NCBI GenBank assembly: GCA_004297165.1
Contig: SCUJ01000006.1
Span: forward strand, 1,116,464-1,180,463
Reading direction: 5' to 3'
DNA: 64,000 nt
DNA from: Gammaproteobacteria bacterium
Lineage (GTDB): Bacteria > Pseudomonadota > Gammaproteobacteria > Eutrophobiales > Eutrophobiaceae
Shown here: positions 44,941 through 54,468 of the stretch, one piece after another
How positions within the stretch are numbered: position 1 is the first letter of the stretch
Layout: each line of letters begins with the position of its first letter
Notes under the pieces: generated by a model
What the model was told of the DNA's origin: nothing
What the model saw: the letters and a program-made list of their open reading frames with translations, nothing else
Database searches by the model: none
Position numbers and translations under genes: made by a program

Positions 44941-45786
44941 TCAATTTCCCTTTTTCACTATTTTACGCGCCACCGCTTCGGGGAGTTGCTTGTAGTTTTC
45001 CTTGCTAGTGATCCGCTTACCGGATTTTTTCTCCAGGTCGCGACGTGCCCGCCCTGCCACTGCGCCGCCTTGCGAGGCGGCATCACGGTTCTCGACAAAA
45101 CCCTGCGCATCCTTGTTGCGTGCAATCTCGGTGGTGGAGGCTTCGCCCAACATGGTGAATATCAACTCCAGGTCGTTCATGTGGTCACGCAGATTGTCCG
45201 CCGGTTTGTCGAGGCTTTTGAATTCCTTGTACTCGGCTGGGGTCATGCCAAATGTAGCGCGACTGATCTCGGCAGTAAGGATGGAGTATTCGCGCTGTTC
45301 CTTCACCCCGCGTTTTTTCCATTCGTTGGTCAGTTCATCGCGGATGGCGATGCCGCGCACCCGCTTTTCGATCCATGCGTCGCTGTAACCCTTGGCCTTG
45401 TACAGTTCGCGCATCCGGGTTGCGGCCAGCTCCGGGTTTTCGATTTCTTCCAGCCGTTCGTAACCCACTTTGGCCAGCCAGCGCTTAAAGGGTTCTGCTG
45501 TTGGAGAAGGAATGGATTGGATAAGTCTAAATAGTTGTTCGGCATCCGCAACGTCGGTAACCCGTTGTTTACCATCGGCTGCGGCCATTTTCAAAGCGTT
45601 ACAATTTGTAACGCTTTCATTGCCTTCGGTCAGTAATCGTTTTTTCAGCACCCGCCAATAAACCTGGGGATTCCGGCTTTCTGTCAAGGCCGCGATGACA
45701 TCGACGACGGCAAAGAGCCAGCGATGTGAAGTTTCGTCCCAAATAGAACGTATAGATTTCGATTCGAAGAGTTTGATGTTGTTCAT
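44941..45786 (-). CDS. Bro-N domain (antirepressor-like) protein of the type III R-M operon
   Basis: 281 residues. The N-terminal half has the Bro-N fold (KSIRSIWDETSHRWLFAVVDVIAALTESRNPQVYWRVLKKRLLTEG), and the C-terminal half is helical with charged repeats (ERLEEIENPELAATRMRELYKAKGYSD...). Such genes are often found between mod and res of type III systems. ATG 45786 overlaps the Res stop (ATGA), so it is translated from the same message. Its job in restriction is not established. Confidence 0.75.
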   Translation of the reverse strand: MNNIKLFESKSIRSIWDETSHRWLFAVVDVIAALTESRNPQVYWRVLKKRLLTEGNESVTNCNALKMAAADGKQRVTDVADAEQLFRLIQSIPSPTAEPFKRWLAKVGYERLEEIENPELAATRMRELYKAKGYSDAWIEKRVRGIAIRDELTNEWKKRGVKEQREYSILTAEISRATFGMTPAEYKEFKSLDKPADNLRDHMNDLELIFTMLGEASTTEIARNKDAQGFVENRDAASQGGAVAGRARRDLEKKSGKRITSKENYKQLPEAVARKIVKKGN

Positions 45787-48700
45787 GATTCCTTATCCTC
45801 CTTGATGGTGGTGGTTGTTCCTTGTATAACATGGTCAATCATGCGATTGAATTCCGCCTCGACCTTTTGGGCAAAGTCCATCTGCATGGTATAGACATCG
45901 GTAAATTCCGCAAAGGCCCAGCGGCCGTATTGCTTCAGATTATTCACGCCCGGCACCCAGTAGGTCTCCATGGTGGATTTCTTCTCCTTCGCGTCCTCGC
46001 GGCGGTAGCCCTTGATCTCGACGACCAGATAGAGCGGGTCGGTCTCGTCGTGGCCGGCGTCGACTTTGACGATGAAGTCCGGGCGGTATTGGCGCGTTTC
46101 CGAACCGTAACGGTACGGCACTTCTAGGCCCAGGTTATGGTTCTTGACGTAGGCCAGCACTTGCGGATGGGACTCGGCCACACGGCAGAATTCCGCCTCC
46201 CAGTCGCTGTCCAGCACTACCCAGTTGATGTGGCAGCGGCGGGAATCCGTTTCCCAGCGACTCATCTTCGAGGTCGCGAAGTTGACGTGGCGCGTGGACC
46301 CCTCCGGGTTATAGGGATCGAGCACGGCCTTGATGGGGCGCTTGCCCATGAGCTTGCGGGTGATGCCGGCAGTGATCCGTTCGCAGGCCATGTCGGCCAG
46401 TTCCTGGTACATGAGTTGCGCGGGATAGGCGCCGCCCTTGCACACAAGGCAGGTATCCAGCCACTGCCGGGTGATGCGCTTCAACTGGCCGAAGAGATAG
46501 AGCTTGGGGTCCTCGCCCGGATCGCGCCACTTGGAGGTAAGCAGGCGCTTGGTGAGATGGAACAGCAGGGTGGAGAGGCGCACCTGATCCAAGTGTTCCA
46601 GGCTCAGGTTCACGCCTTCGCCGATGATGCCCTGGTTCAGGGTAATGGATGGCCCGACCAGGTCCGGCGTCAGCTCCAGGACGGAATCGTCGTTGAATTC
46701 GGCGCTAAGGCGCTCCTCCGGCAGCTCGACGCGGTAGCCGGCGACGCGGGGAAAGCGGATCTCGAGGGCATCACGCTCCGGGCGCATGGCCTTGACCTGG
46801 ATGGTCTCGCGCGGCTGCTGTGGCGGCGCGATGACGGGTTTGGAGGTGAAGTCGAAAGGCACCCCGAGGACATCCGCGTATTCAACATTGAACAGACCCT
46901 TATTGGGGCCATCTTCATTGAGTTCGTAGGACTGGCGGCGGAGCGCCCGGCCGATGACCTGCTCGCAGAGCAGTTGGGTGCCGAAGGCGCGCACGCCGAG
47001 GACGTGGGTCACGGTGTTGGCGTCCCAGCCTTCGGTGAGCATGGAGACAGATACGACACAACGGATGGAATCACCCAGGCGGCCGTGCTTGCCGACGGTG
47101 TTCATGACCTCGCGCAGAAGGTCCTGATCGCTGAGATTATCCGCAGCGCGCACATCGCCGGTGCGTTCGATGATCTCGCGGCGGAAACGCTCGATCTCGT
47201 CGGCGGCCATGTTGTGAAAGTTGTCGTCCAGGGCCTCGCCGGATTCGAGCTGCTCGCTGTCTATCAGCAATGTACGCGGTCGCCCGTGCGGGCTTCCGTG
47301 TTCGTCAAAGTTGCGGAAGAGTTCCAGGCGGCCATTGACCAATGTGGCCGTACCGTCGTCGTTCTGCCGCTGAAATCCGGAAATATAGTCGTATACCAAC
47401 TTTGAAGTGGAGGTGTTGTTGCAAACGACGATGAAGCAGGGCGGGACCTTGACCCCGGCCTTGTCCCACATTTCGAAGGTCTGCTTATAGTGTCCGTACA
47501 GGGCTTCCAGCGCAGTCTGCAACTCCACGGGCAGGCTCAATGGGTCGAGTTCCTTGGCCTTACCGCGCCCTTTCTTCGGCATGCGCTTGCCGATGTGCTC
47601 CCACAGGTTGCGGAATTTAGGCATCTCTTCGCCGGGGATGTTGTCCGCCACCGGCACGCGCGGTAGTTTGACGATGCCGCATTCGATGGCATCCATGAGC
47701 GAGAAGTCGCACAGGGTCCAGGGAAACAAGGTACCCTCCGCATAACCTGAGCCGCGCAGGAAGAAGGGAGTGGCCGAGAGATCCACCACGCGGGCGACAC
47801 CGAGCTTGCGGCTGACCATTTCGAGTCCGGAGATCCAGACACGTGCGGCCTCGCGGTTCTTCTCCGCCTCCTTGCGCTCGTCACCCTTGAGTTCCTTGTC
47901 TTCTTCCGATTCCGGCTTCGCGCGATAGCAGTGGTGGGCCTCGTCATTCAGGACCAGAATATTCTTCATGCCCATCAGGTCCGGCATAACGCGCTGGAGC
48001 ATCTGGCCTTCGGTCTCCAGCGTTTTCAACTCCTCCCCGTGCCCCTGCAGCAGACGGCGACCACCCTTTGACAACTCCAAACGCTCGCGGAGTTTGAAGG
48101 CGTGGAAGTTGGTGATGACGATCTTGGCCCGCTCGATATCGCCGAACATATTGCCCGGAACCAATTCGCGACTCCGGTAATAACTGTCCGGGTCATTGGG
48201 CTGGAGGACGCGCAGGCGATCCTTGATGGTCAGGCCCGGCGTTACGACCAGGAAACCGCGCGTGAAGCGCTTGCTGCCCGGCCGGCGCACGGCATTGCAG
48301 ACCTGCCAGGCGATGAGCATGGCCATCACCGTAGTCTTGCCGGCCCCGGTCGCGAGCTTGAGGGCGAGGCGCAGGATCTCCGGATTGGCCTCCTTGTTGG
48401 CGTTCTCCAGGTGTTCCAGGAATGCCTTCTCCGCCTTGCCCGCGTTTGGCGCGACCTCAGTCAGCCAGATGGCGGTTTCGACCGCCTCGATCTGGCAGAA
48501 AAAAGGCCGCAGGTTGTCGAAGCGGTGATGACGCCAGTGCTGAAGCAACCTTGCGGTTTCCGGAGTGACGCGCCAGTCATTGGGGTTCGGGATCCGCCGC
48601 CACTTGTCCACATGCTCGCGGACGCCGTTGATCATGAATGCCGTGTGGGCGTATTGCTGATCCTGGTTCGAGAGACCTTCACCCTCGTCGAAGACAAGGT

Positions 48701-48884
48701 TTTCCTGCTTGCCCTTGCCTTTCTGTTTTTTCGGCTTCGGGATGGGAGTTATGAATTCGGCCCGGCGGCGGTTTTCACTGATCCGTTGCGTGGGCTGGCC
48801 GTCCTTGTCGAGTTCCCAATGCCGTGCGGGATACTCGTAAGGGGAATTGAGGATGGGTTTCTGGAAAAAATCCTGATCAGCCAT
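45783..48884 (-). CDS. res: type III restriction enzyme Res subunit
   Basis: 1033 residues. Superfamily 2 helicase: Walker A LKLATGAGKTTVMAMLIAW, DEAH motif LVLNDEAHHCYRAKP, VVDLSATPFFLRGSGY, VSVSMLTEGWDANTVTHVLGVRAFGTQLLCEQVIGRALRRQSY (motif VI). The C-terminal nuclease core is DFIVKVDAGHDETDPLYLVVEIKGYRRED, with the PD-ExK spacing. Res cuts DNA after meeting a second complex of opposite orientation. First gene of the operon on the minus strand. With Mod truncated, the cell may be at risk, unless Mod is still active. Confidence 0.9.
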   Translation of the reverse strand: MADQDFFQKPILNSPYEYPARHWELDKDGQPTQRISENRRRAEFITPIPKPKKQKGKGKQENLVFDEGEGLSNQDQQYAHTAFMINGVREHVDKWRRIPNPNDWRVTPETARLLQHWRHHRFDNLRPFFCQIEAVETAIWLTEVAPNAGKAEKAFLEHLENANKEANPEILRLALKLATGAGKTTVMAMLIAWQVCNAVRRPGSKRFTRGFLVVTPGLTIKDRLRVLQPNDPDSYYRSRELVPGNMFGDIERAKIVITNFHAFKLRERLELSKGGRRLLQGHGEELKTLETEGQMLQRVMPDLMGMKNILVLNDEAHHCYRAKPESEEDKELKGDERKEAEKNREAARVWISGLEMVSRKLGVARVVDLSATPFFLRGSGYAEGTLFPWTLCDFSLMDAIECGIVKLPRVPVADNIPGEEMPKFRNLWEHIGKRMPKKGRGKAKELDPLSLPVELQTALEALYGHYKQTFEMWDKAGVKVPPCFIVVCNNTSTSKLVYDYISGFQRQNDDGTATLVNGRLELFRNFDEHGSPHGRPRTLLIDSEQLESGEALDDNFHNMAADEIERFRREIIERTGDVRAADNLSDQDLLREVMNTVGKHGRLGDSIRCVVSVSMLTEGWDANTVTHVLGVRAFGTQLLCEQVIGRALRRQSYELNEDGPNKGLFNVEYADVLGVPFDFTSKPVIAPPQQPRETIQVKAMRPERDALEIRFPRVAGYRVELPEERLSAEFNDDSVLELTPDLVGPSITLNQGIIGEGVNLSLEHLDQVRLSTLLFHLTKRLLTSKWRDPGEDPKLYLFGQLKRITRQWLDTCLVCKGGAYPAQLMYQELADMACERITAGITRKLMGKRPIKAVLDPYNPEGSTRHVNFATSKMSRWETDSRRCHINWVVLDSDWEAEFCRVAESHPQVLAYVKNHNLGLEVPYRYGSETRQYRPDFIVKVDAGHDETDPLYLVVEIKGYRREDAKEKKSTMETYWVPGVNNLKQYGRWAFAEFTDVYTMQMDFAQKVEAEFNRMIDHVIQGTTTTIKEDKES

Positions 48885-49246
48885 TTGGCATCACCCGGAC
48901 GATCAGGATCCAGGACGACACGCGCTGCGCCCGAGGCAAAAGATTATTGCGCCCCCTGGAGTTGTCGCTGCTCACCCGCCTCCCCCCTTGTCCCTCTGCC
49001 GCGATTAGTCGGACTCCTGCCGTGTAGCCTGCCTTCCGTCCATTGAGGTGTTGTTCTTCAGGGGTAATGATAGCGCGTGAGCCGGGGATAAGGAATGTTG
49101 GGCCGTAGGGCATGGTCATTGAACCCCGGATTACGCTGCGCTGCATCCGGGCTACATTTCGTGGGACGTTGATTTTCGGGATTCCAGTGGCGAATGATCC
49201 CGATGTACTATAGGTTCGGTAATCATTAACTGGGGAGAACACCATT
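48885..49246. other. 362-bp intergenic region with a GC-rich hairpin repeat
   Basis: Lies between res and the SnoaL-like gene. CCCGGAT (about 49125-49131) and ATCCGGG (49145-49151) form a hairpin around TACGCTGCGCTGC, a pattern common as dispersed intergenic repeats in proteobacteria. The short open frame through here on the minus strand is not gene-like. Res promoter and leader must lie here. Confidence 0.5.
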
Positions 49247-49831
49247 ATGTGCAAAAAACTTGGAATCGGCTTTGTCGCTGCCGTGCTGACCTGTGCGGCA
49301 GGCATCGTGTACGCCGGCTACGGCGACGACCGCGCCCTCATCGAGGACTTGCAGGCGCGGTACCTGTTCGCCTTCGACTTTGGCGATGCAGAGGGTTACG
49401 CGGGCACGTTTACGGAGGATGGCATCCTCGATTACGGCGGCGGCGAGGTCAAAGGCCGCAAGGCAATTGCCGAGTTCATCGCGGCCGGTCGCAAGCGCAC
49501 CGAGGAGGCCCGCGCGAACACACCGGAGGGCCAGCGTCCGTCCATCGGCCGGCATATCATCAGTAACATCGTGGTGAAGATCGAGGGCGACAAGGCGCAC
49601 GGCGTTGCGTACTGGACGCACATGACCAGCGGACCCGATGGCCGCGGCGGCGTCGACTTCTTCGGTCACTACGAAGACGAGATGGTCAAGGTGAACGGCG
49701 AGTGGCTCTTCGCGCGCCGCCGGATCTACAACGAGGCGATTCCGGAATGGGCGTCCCAGTATGTCAATCCGGTCACGACCCCCAGCCCGCCGCCGAAGAT
49801 GCGCGCGCCCTCCGCACCGCGCAGCAACTGA
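49247..49831 (+). CDS. exported SnoaL-like (NTF2-fold) protein
   Basis: 194 residues. A signal peptide (MCKKLGIGFVAAVLTCAAGIVYAG) precedes an NTF2/SnoaL fold: ALIEDLQARYLFAFDFGDAEGYAGTFTEDGILDYGGGEVKGRKAIAEFI, then RHIISNIVVKIEGDKAHGVAYW and WLFARRRIYNEAIPEW. The family includes hydratases and ketosteroid-isomerase-like enzymes as well as non-catalytic binders. A proline-rich tail follows. GGGG lies about ten bases before ATG 49247. Substrate unknown. Confidence 0.82.
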   Translation: MCKKLGIGFVAAVLTCAAGIVYAGYGDDRALIEDLQARYLFAFDFGDAEGYAGTFTEDGILDYGGGEVKGRKAIAEFIAAGRKRTEEARANTPEGQRPSIGRHIISNIVVKIEGDKAHGVAYWTHMTSGPDGRGGVDFFGHYEDEMVKVNGEWLFARRRIYNEAIPEWASQYVNPVTTPSPPPKMRAPSAPRSN

Positions 49832-49842
49832 GCTAATTTTTT

Positions 49843-51483
49843 TTACGGCGTTCCGGAATACCCAAACCGCGCCGGGGCGGCGCGGGTTCCGGAACCGCGC
49901 TGCGGCAGCCAGGGTATGTCGTAGCCCTGGTGGTAGCTGGCGCGGGTGACGAGGGTGAACTTCCACAGGGCGCCGCCGAGCACGGCACCCATGCCGGCGA
50001 TCGTCACGGTAAGGTCACGCAGCCAGCCCTCTCCCACAAATCCCGTCAGCAGGAAAAATCCCACCAGCGGCAGGATGTGGCCGGCGAGGCTGACCAAGGG
50101 TGAGATCTGTTCGAGTTCCCGGCGCGCGAGCGGCGGGATGCCCGCTTCCTTCGCGCCCTTGCGGTAGCTCTTCCATAGCAGACCGGTGCTGGCTGCGGCG
50201 ATCACGCCGATCCATGCCATTGCCGGGGTGTAGGCAAGATCGAATAAGCCCGAGGCCGTCCCGAGCAAGAGCAGACCGGCGCCCTCCAGCATCCCCGTGC
50301 TGATGATGAGCCACGGGATGAGTGGCGCGCGCCAGGCCGGTATGCCCTTCGCCGCCTTGAGGATCCGCGCCTGGCAATAGAGAAAGCCGAAGGCGGCAAG
50401 ACCCGTGAGCAGATGATGGCCGGGAATGGTGATGAGATGGTCGAGCAGGATGGCCGGATAAAAGACGGCCACGCAATAGGTCTCGCGGGTCATCCAGGAG
50501 CTCTGTGGCCGCCGCAGCACATTCAGGAAGCGGAACTTGCGGCCGATCTCGAGTCCGACGATCGCAAGGCCGGTGAGGATGATGACGCCGGCAGAGCCAT
50601 GGATCTTCAAGAGCGCCTCTTCCGGGATTAATCCTGCAAGACAGAACACCGATGCGAGGATGGCCAGGCTCGAACCCATGCCGCCGAAGATGAAGTTCGC
50701 CGCTGCGCGCAAGTCCCAGAAGGTCTGGCGCTTGCCAACCAGGGGGTTCGCGGCATCGCTCAGGATCTCATCGCTGCGATCCTCCGCGGCTGTCGCGTGG
50801 CCGGGGGTCGCCGCGAGTTCGTACAGATAACGGATCTGCGGATCGTTCCCGAGTTCCTTGTGCATCTGGAAACTCGCGTTGTCGCGCGTCAGTTGCGAGA
50901 CCTTGCTCTCCGGATTGTTGTAATCGCCGAACGTGATCGCCTGCGCAATACAGGAGGCGGCGCAGGCCGGCATGTAATCGGTATTGGTCGCCGGGTCAGC
51001 GCCGACTTCCAGGGCCTCATCGACCCGCTCGATGCAGAAGGTGCATTTCTGCGCGACGCCGATCCTATCCTCGTGCTGCACGGTCTCTTCCTGGATCGTG
51101 GACTGCCCGAAATACCAGCGCTTGCCGTGGACGATGGAACGGGCCTGATAGGGACAGGATACGGCGCAATAACCGCAACCGATGCAGATGTCGTAATCCA
51201 TGGTGACCAGTCCGTCGGCGCGCTGTTTGGTCGCGCCGCTCGGGCAGACCGGGACACAGGAAGGCTCCGCGCAATGCTGGCAGCCGACGACGAGGAACTC
51301 GCGCTGGACATTGGGGAAGACCCCATGCTCCAGATCGAGCACGCTGCGCCACTGGATCCCGGGCTGCGTATCGTTCGCGTGTTTGCAGGCGATGGTGCAG
51401 GTCTGACAGCCGACACAGCGGTTGATGTCCACCACCATGCCCCAGCGGGGCAGCTTGCTTGGTGTCTGTTGCATCTGCGGCAT
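49843..51483 (-). CDS. fused 4x[4Fe-4S] ferredoxin and NrfD/DmsC-type membrane anchor subunit
   Basis: 546 residues combining two usual subunits. The N-terminal ~210 residues are DmsB/NrfC-like with four cysteine sets: CVGCQTCTIACKH, CQHCAEPSCVPVCP, CIGCGYCAVSCPY and CTFCIERV...CAASC. The C-terminal ~300 residues have about eight hydrophobic segments of the DmsC/NrfD family, ending KFTLVTRASYHQGYDIPWL. The gene starts by overlapping the molybdoenzyme stop by one base (TGATG), so it is the electron-transfer and quinone-interaction partner of that enzyme. Confidence 0.88.
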   Translation of the reverse strand: MPQMQQTPSKLPRWGMVVDINRCVGCQTCTIACKHANDTQPGIQWRSVLDLEHGVFPNVQREFLVVGCQHCAEPSCVPVCPSGATKQRADGLVTMDYDICIGCGYCAVSCPYQARSIVHGKRWYFGQSTIQEETVQHEDRIGVAQKCTFCIERVDEALEVGADPATNTDYMPACAASCIAQAITFGDYNNPESKVSQLTRDNASFQMHKELGNDPQIRYLYELAATPGHATAAEDRSDEILSDAANPLVGKRQTFWDLRAAANFIFGGMGSSLAILASVFCLAGLIPEEALLKIHGSAGVIILTGLAIVGLEIGRKFRFLNVLRRPQSSWMTRETYCVAVFYPAILLDHLITIPGHHLLTGLAAFGFLYCQARILKAAKGIPAWRAPLIPWLIISTGMLEGAGLLLLGTASGLFDLAYTPAMAWIGVIAAASTGLLWKSYRKGAKEAGIPPLARRELEQISPLVSLAGHILPLVGFFLLTGFVGEGWLRDLTVTIAGMGAVLGGALWKFTLVTRASYHQGYDIPWLPQRGSGTRAAPARFGYSGTP

Positions 51484-54242
51484 CAGTTGGCCCGCTTCGG
51501 GCCGTCGCCCTTTCTGATCCGGACCCTGGCGAGATCGGAGCTGCTGCCGGTGCCGTCGGTGAGGGAGAGCGCGATGGCGGTCAGGGAATTGATGCTCGGC
51601 AGATGCAGGTCCTTCGCGACCGGCGTGGCCCAGTGATCGAACTGCCCGATCATCAGCACCGTATCGGGGCGGATCCCCTCGCGCAACACGGCAAACCCGC
51701 GCGTCTCGCCCACCGGCGAGTTGATGATCACGGGATCGCCTTCCGCGATACCCATCGATCGGGCGCTGGACCGATTGATGATCACGCCCTTGTGACCGGC
51801 GACATTCGTGGCCACTTCATTAATGAGGGGGATGCCGGCGTTGGCGCCCCAGGAATATTGCATGCTCCGGGCGGTCAGGGCCCAGAAGGGAAATTCCGCC
51901 GGATCCCGCCCGACCTCGCGGGCATAGTTGATCCAGATCTCCGGATAGGAGGCGTAATGCGGCAGGGGTTCGTATTCTGCGAGCTGCCGATCCCACCACT
52001 CGATGCCCGCGCCGTGCAACCGCCGCGCGAGCTGGGTGCCGTGGCGCAGGATGCGCTCCTGATAGGGCAACTCGAAACGCATGCCCTTTTCCTTGATGGT
52101 GGAATAGAGATACCAATCCAGTTGCGACATCTCCCGCACCATGAAGCCGTGCTCCTTGAACCAGGCGAGGTCATGCACCTCCCCGCCACCGGACAATTCA
52201 TGGCTCGCGGCGCGGGCGCTGGCGTCCCAGATGGCCTCGACGGAGTTCTCGCGTGCCGGGTCGATCCGGTAATCGAAGCCCTCGCCGTGCAGTTTCACGC
52301 CGGCGGCCCCGCGGTTGATGGCCTCGTTGTATTCCTTCAGCAGTCCCACGCGCCGGGCGAGCTCCGTGGAGATGTCGGTCATGTCCCGGCAATCCACCAC
52401 CTTCCGGTCCGTCACCGGCTGGCGGATCGCATAACCCTCATGTTTCCAGTAGACCTCCACCGTCTTGGTCGAGCCAATACGCATGAGTTGCAGGCTTTCG
52501 ATATCGGTGGCGTCCGGCAGCAGCACATCGGCCAGATAATTCGTTTCATCGAGGGTGTAGGCAAAGCAGACCGTGAAGGGGAACTCGCTGATCCGTTCCG
52601 CCACCTCGGATGCGGCGAGCGAGGAGATGGAGGGATTGCTGCGATAGCAGATCCACACCTCGGGGTTGGTCTGGCGCGGAAAATTCTTGGGTTGCTCCTT
52701 CTGGAACAGCCACGGCAGATGCGCCGGACCGAGCGCCGGAGACCAGGGGGAATGCCCCACCAGCGGCACCAGGGTCTTGTAGGCGTTGCGAATGTCCGGG
52801 TTGCGCTGCCAGCCCGCCTCGGTCGTCTCGTTGAACGGATAGAACATGAAGCCGTCGGCCATGGGCACGGCGCTGAGATGGCGGCTGGTGGCCGGGCGGT
52901 TCAACTTGACCATGGTGCCGATTAATCCGCCGGGGACCTCCAGCGCCCCGACCAGCGTCACCAGCACGGTGCGCGCCCAGCAGACCTCGTAACCGCCCCA
53001 GCCGTTGTTGACCGTCTTGCCGAGGATGATGGCGACCGGCCGGTACGGGAGGGTCTTGCCCTCGATCTCGATGGTCGCGCCGACCTGGGCATGGTCCACG
53101 AATTCATCCGCGATCCGGCGGATGGTGGCGGCCGGGACATCGCATTCCTTTTCCGCCCATTCCGGGGTGTAGGGCCGGATATGATCGATCAGCTTTTGCA
53201 GTGCGGGACTGACCGGCACATTCTGATGCTCCCAACGATCCTGATCGGCGCCCTGCTCGATGCCGGAGGCGGTGTAACTGCCGGTGAGGGCTGGTTCGCC
53301 GATTGGCGCATCGAAGGGTTTGGCGCGCTGATCGGTGAGGTCCCAAATCAGCGGTTTGCCGGTCTCGGGGTCCCGCAGATAGAAACCGTTCGGGGCGATG
53401 AGATAGGGCGAATTGGTCAACCCCGAGAGAAACGGGATATCGCAGCGCTGGCGCCAGTCCGTCTCCAGCAGAATATGATTAATCATGGCGAAGAAAAATG
53501 CGGGGTCGGTCTTCGGCTTGATCGGAACCCATTCGGCCGAGAGCGCGGCGCTCACCGACAGATGCGGCTCCACCTGGATGCGCTTCAGCCCGCGCACCCT
53601 GGCGTCGGCATGCCGCCACACCCCCTGCACGCCGCCGGAGGCCTCCACATTGTTGCCGCAGTCGATGACGTAATTGCACAACGGCGTGTCCGGCGCGGCG
53701 ACGAAGGAACGGTGCCAGAGCTCGCCATATAAATGTTCGGAGTGATAACACTTGAGGCCCTGGCCGCTGCCGTAACCCTGATCGAGCTTGCCCCAAGCGG
53801 ACATGAAGGCGGGCCAGGTGCCCATGTACTGGATTGGCGTGCCGCCCCCGCCCGAGGTGAAGGCCAGCCGCGGATAACCGGATTCGTCCAGCAGCCCGCG
53901 GGCGCGGATACCCTTGAGCTTCTCCGCGATGAGGTCGAGGGCCTCATCCCAGGAGATGGGCACGAAGCCGGGGTCATGCTCGCGTCCCTTCTTCGGGTTG
54001 GTGCGCTTCATCGGCTGTTTCACGCGGTGGGGGTTGTAGGTCTTCTGGATCAGCCCGTAGGCCTTGACGCAGACCCGGCCTCCGGCCGGATGGGAAGACG
54101 CGCTGGCGTAATTCGATTCGATACGGGTGGCGACGCCATCCTCCACCTCAACCCGCAGGAGATCCGGTCCGGCCACGCACTGGTTGCAGTACACCGGCAC
54201 CATCTTGCGTTCGCTGATCTTGCGTTTTTTCACCGTGCTCAT
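51483..54242 (-). CDS. molybdopterin oxidoreductase catalytic subunit (DMSO-reductase family)
   Basis: 919 residues. Bis-MGD enzyme: N-terminal VPVYCNQCVAGPDLLRVEVEDGVATRIESN then GRVCVKAYG, then SWDEALDLIAEKL, the CYHSEHLYGELWHRSF segment near the Mo site, VIDCGNNVEASGG, YRPVAIILGKTVNNGWGGYE and the C-terminal MopB_CT (SMGIAEGDPVIINSPVGETRG). The FS0 motif has CxxC and a last Cys but no third Cys (Pro in place). There is no Tat signal at MSTVKKRKISERKMV, so it may face the cytoplasm. Substrate not predictable; phenylacetyl-CoA- and polysulfide-type enzymes are relatives. Confidence 0.85.
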   Translation of the reverse strand: MSTVKKRKISERKMVPVYCNQCVAGPDLLRVEVEDGVATRIESNYASASSHPAGGRVCVKAYGLIQKTYNPHRVKQPMKRTNPKKGREHDPGFVPISWDEALDLIAEKLKGIRARGLLDESGYPRLAFTSGGGGTPIQYMGTWPAFMSAWGKLDQGYGSGQGLKCYHSEHLYGELWHRSFVAAPDTPLCNYVIDCGNNVEASGGVQGVWRHADARVRGLKRIQVEPHLSVSAALSAEWVPIKPKTDPAFFFAMINHILLETDWRQRCDIPFLSGLTNSPYLIAPNGFYLRDPETGKPLIWDLTDQRAKPFDAPIGEPALTGSYTASGIEQGADQDRWEHQNVPVSPALQKLIDHIRPYTPEWAEKECDVPAATIRRIADEFVDHAQVGATIEIEGKTLPYRPVAIILGKTVNNGWGGYEVCWARTVLVTLVGALEVPGGLIGTMVKLNRPATSRHLSAVPMADGFMFYPFNETTEAGWQRNPDIRNAYKTLVPLVGHSPWSPALGPAHLPWLFQKEQPKNFPRQTNPEVWICYRSNPSISSLAASEVAERISEFPFTVCFAYTLDETNYLADVLLPDATDIESLQLMRIGSTKTVEVYWKHEGYAIRQPVTDRKVVDCRDMTDISTELARRVGLLKEYNEAINRGAAGVKLHGEGFDYRIDPARENSVEAIWDASARAASHELSGGGEVHDLAWFKEHGFMVREMSQLDWYLYSTIKEKGMRFELPYQERILRHGTQLARRLHGAGIEWWDRQLAEYEPLPHYASYPEIWINYAREVGRDPAEFPFWALTARSMQYSWGANAGIPLINEVATNVAGHKGVIINRSSARSMGIAEGDPVIINSPVGETRGFAVLREGIRPDTVLMIGQFDHWATPVAKDLHLPSINSLTAIALSLTDGTGSSSDLARVRIRKGDGPKRAN

Positions 54243-54468
54243 AGGTTGGTCATTCGATGGACTTCGACGATAGCGGATCGCGCATTACCCTGAATGTTCA
54301 TGAGAACTGTTTTATAATGAAATTACAGTGGTCGATGTTCGCAAGGCGTCACAGCGGCAAATGGGATCCCGCGACCGGGTCTCTGCATTAGATTAACAAT
54401 GTGTGTATTTTACAGAGCCGGGCGGGTAATCTAAACGAAAAATTTCATTCTTGGGATATAACCCTGTT
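54243..54468. other. 226-bp divergent region between the molybdoenzyme and sugar-transport operons
   Basis: Nothing gene-like. AT-rich runs (about 54300-54330 and 54390-54440) should hold the two outward promoters, but I cannot place -35/-10 boxes or an operator with confidence. Confidence 0.4.

Noticed and set aside
48877-49305. 142-codon minus-strand frame upstream of res
   Set aside because: Translates a dispersed hairpin repeat and has no gene-like features.
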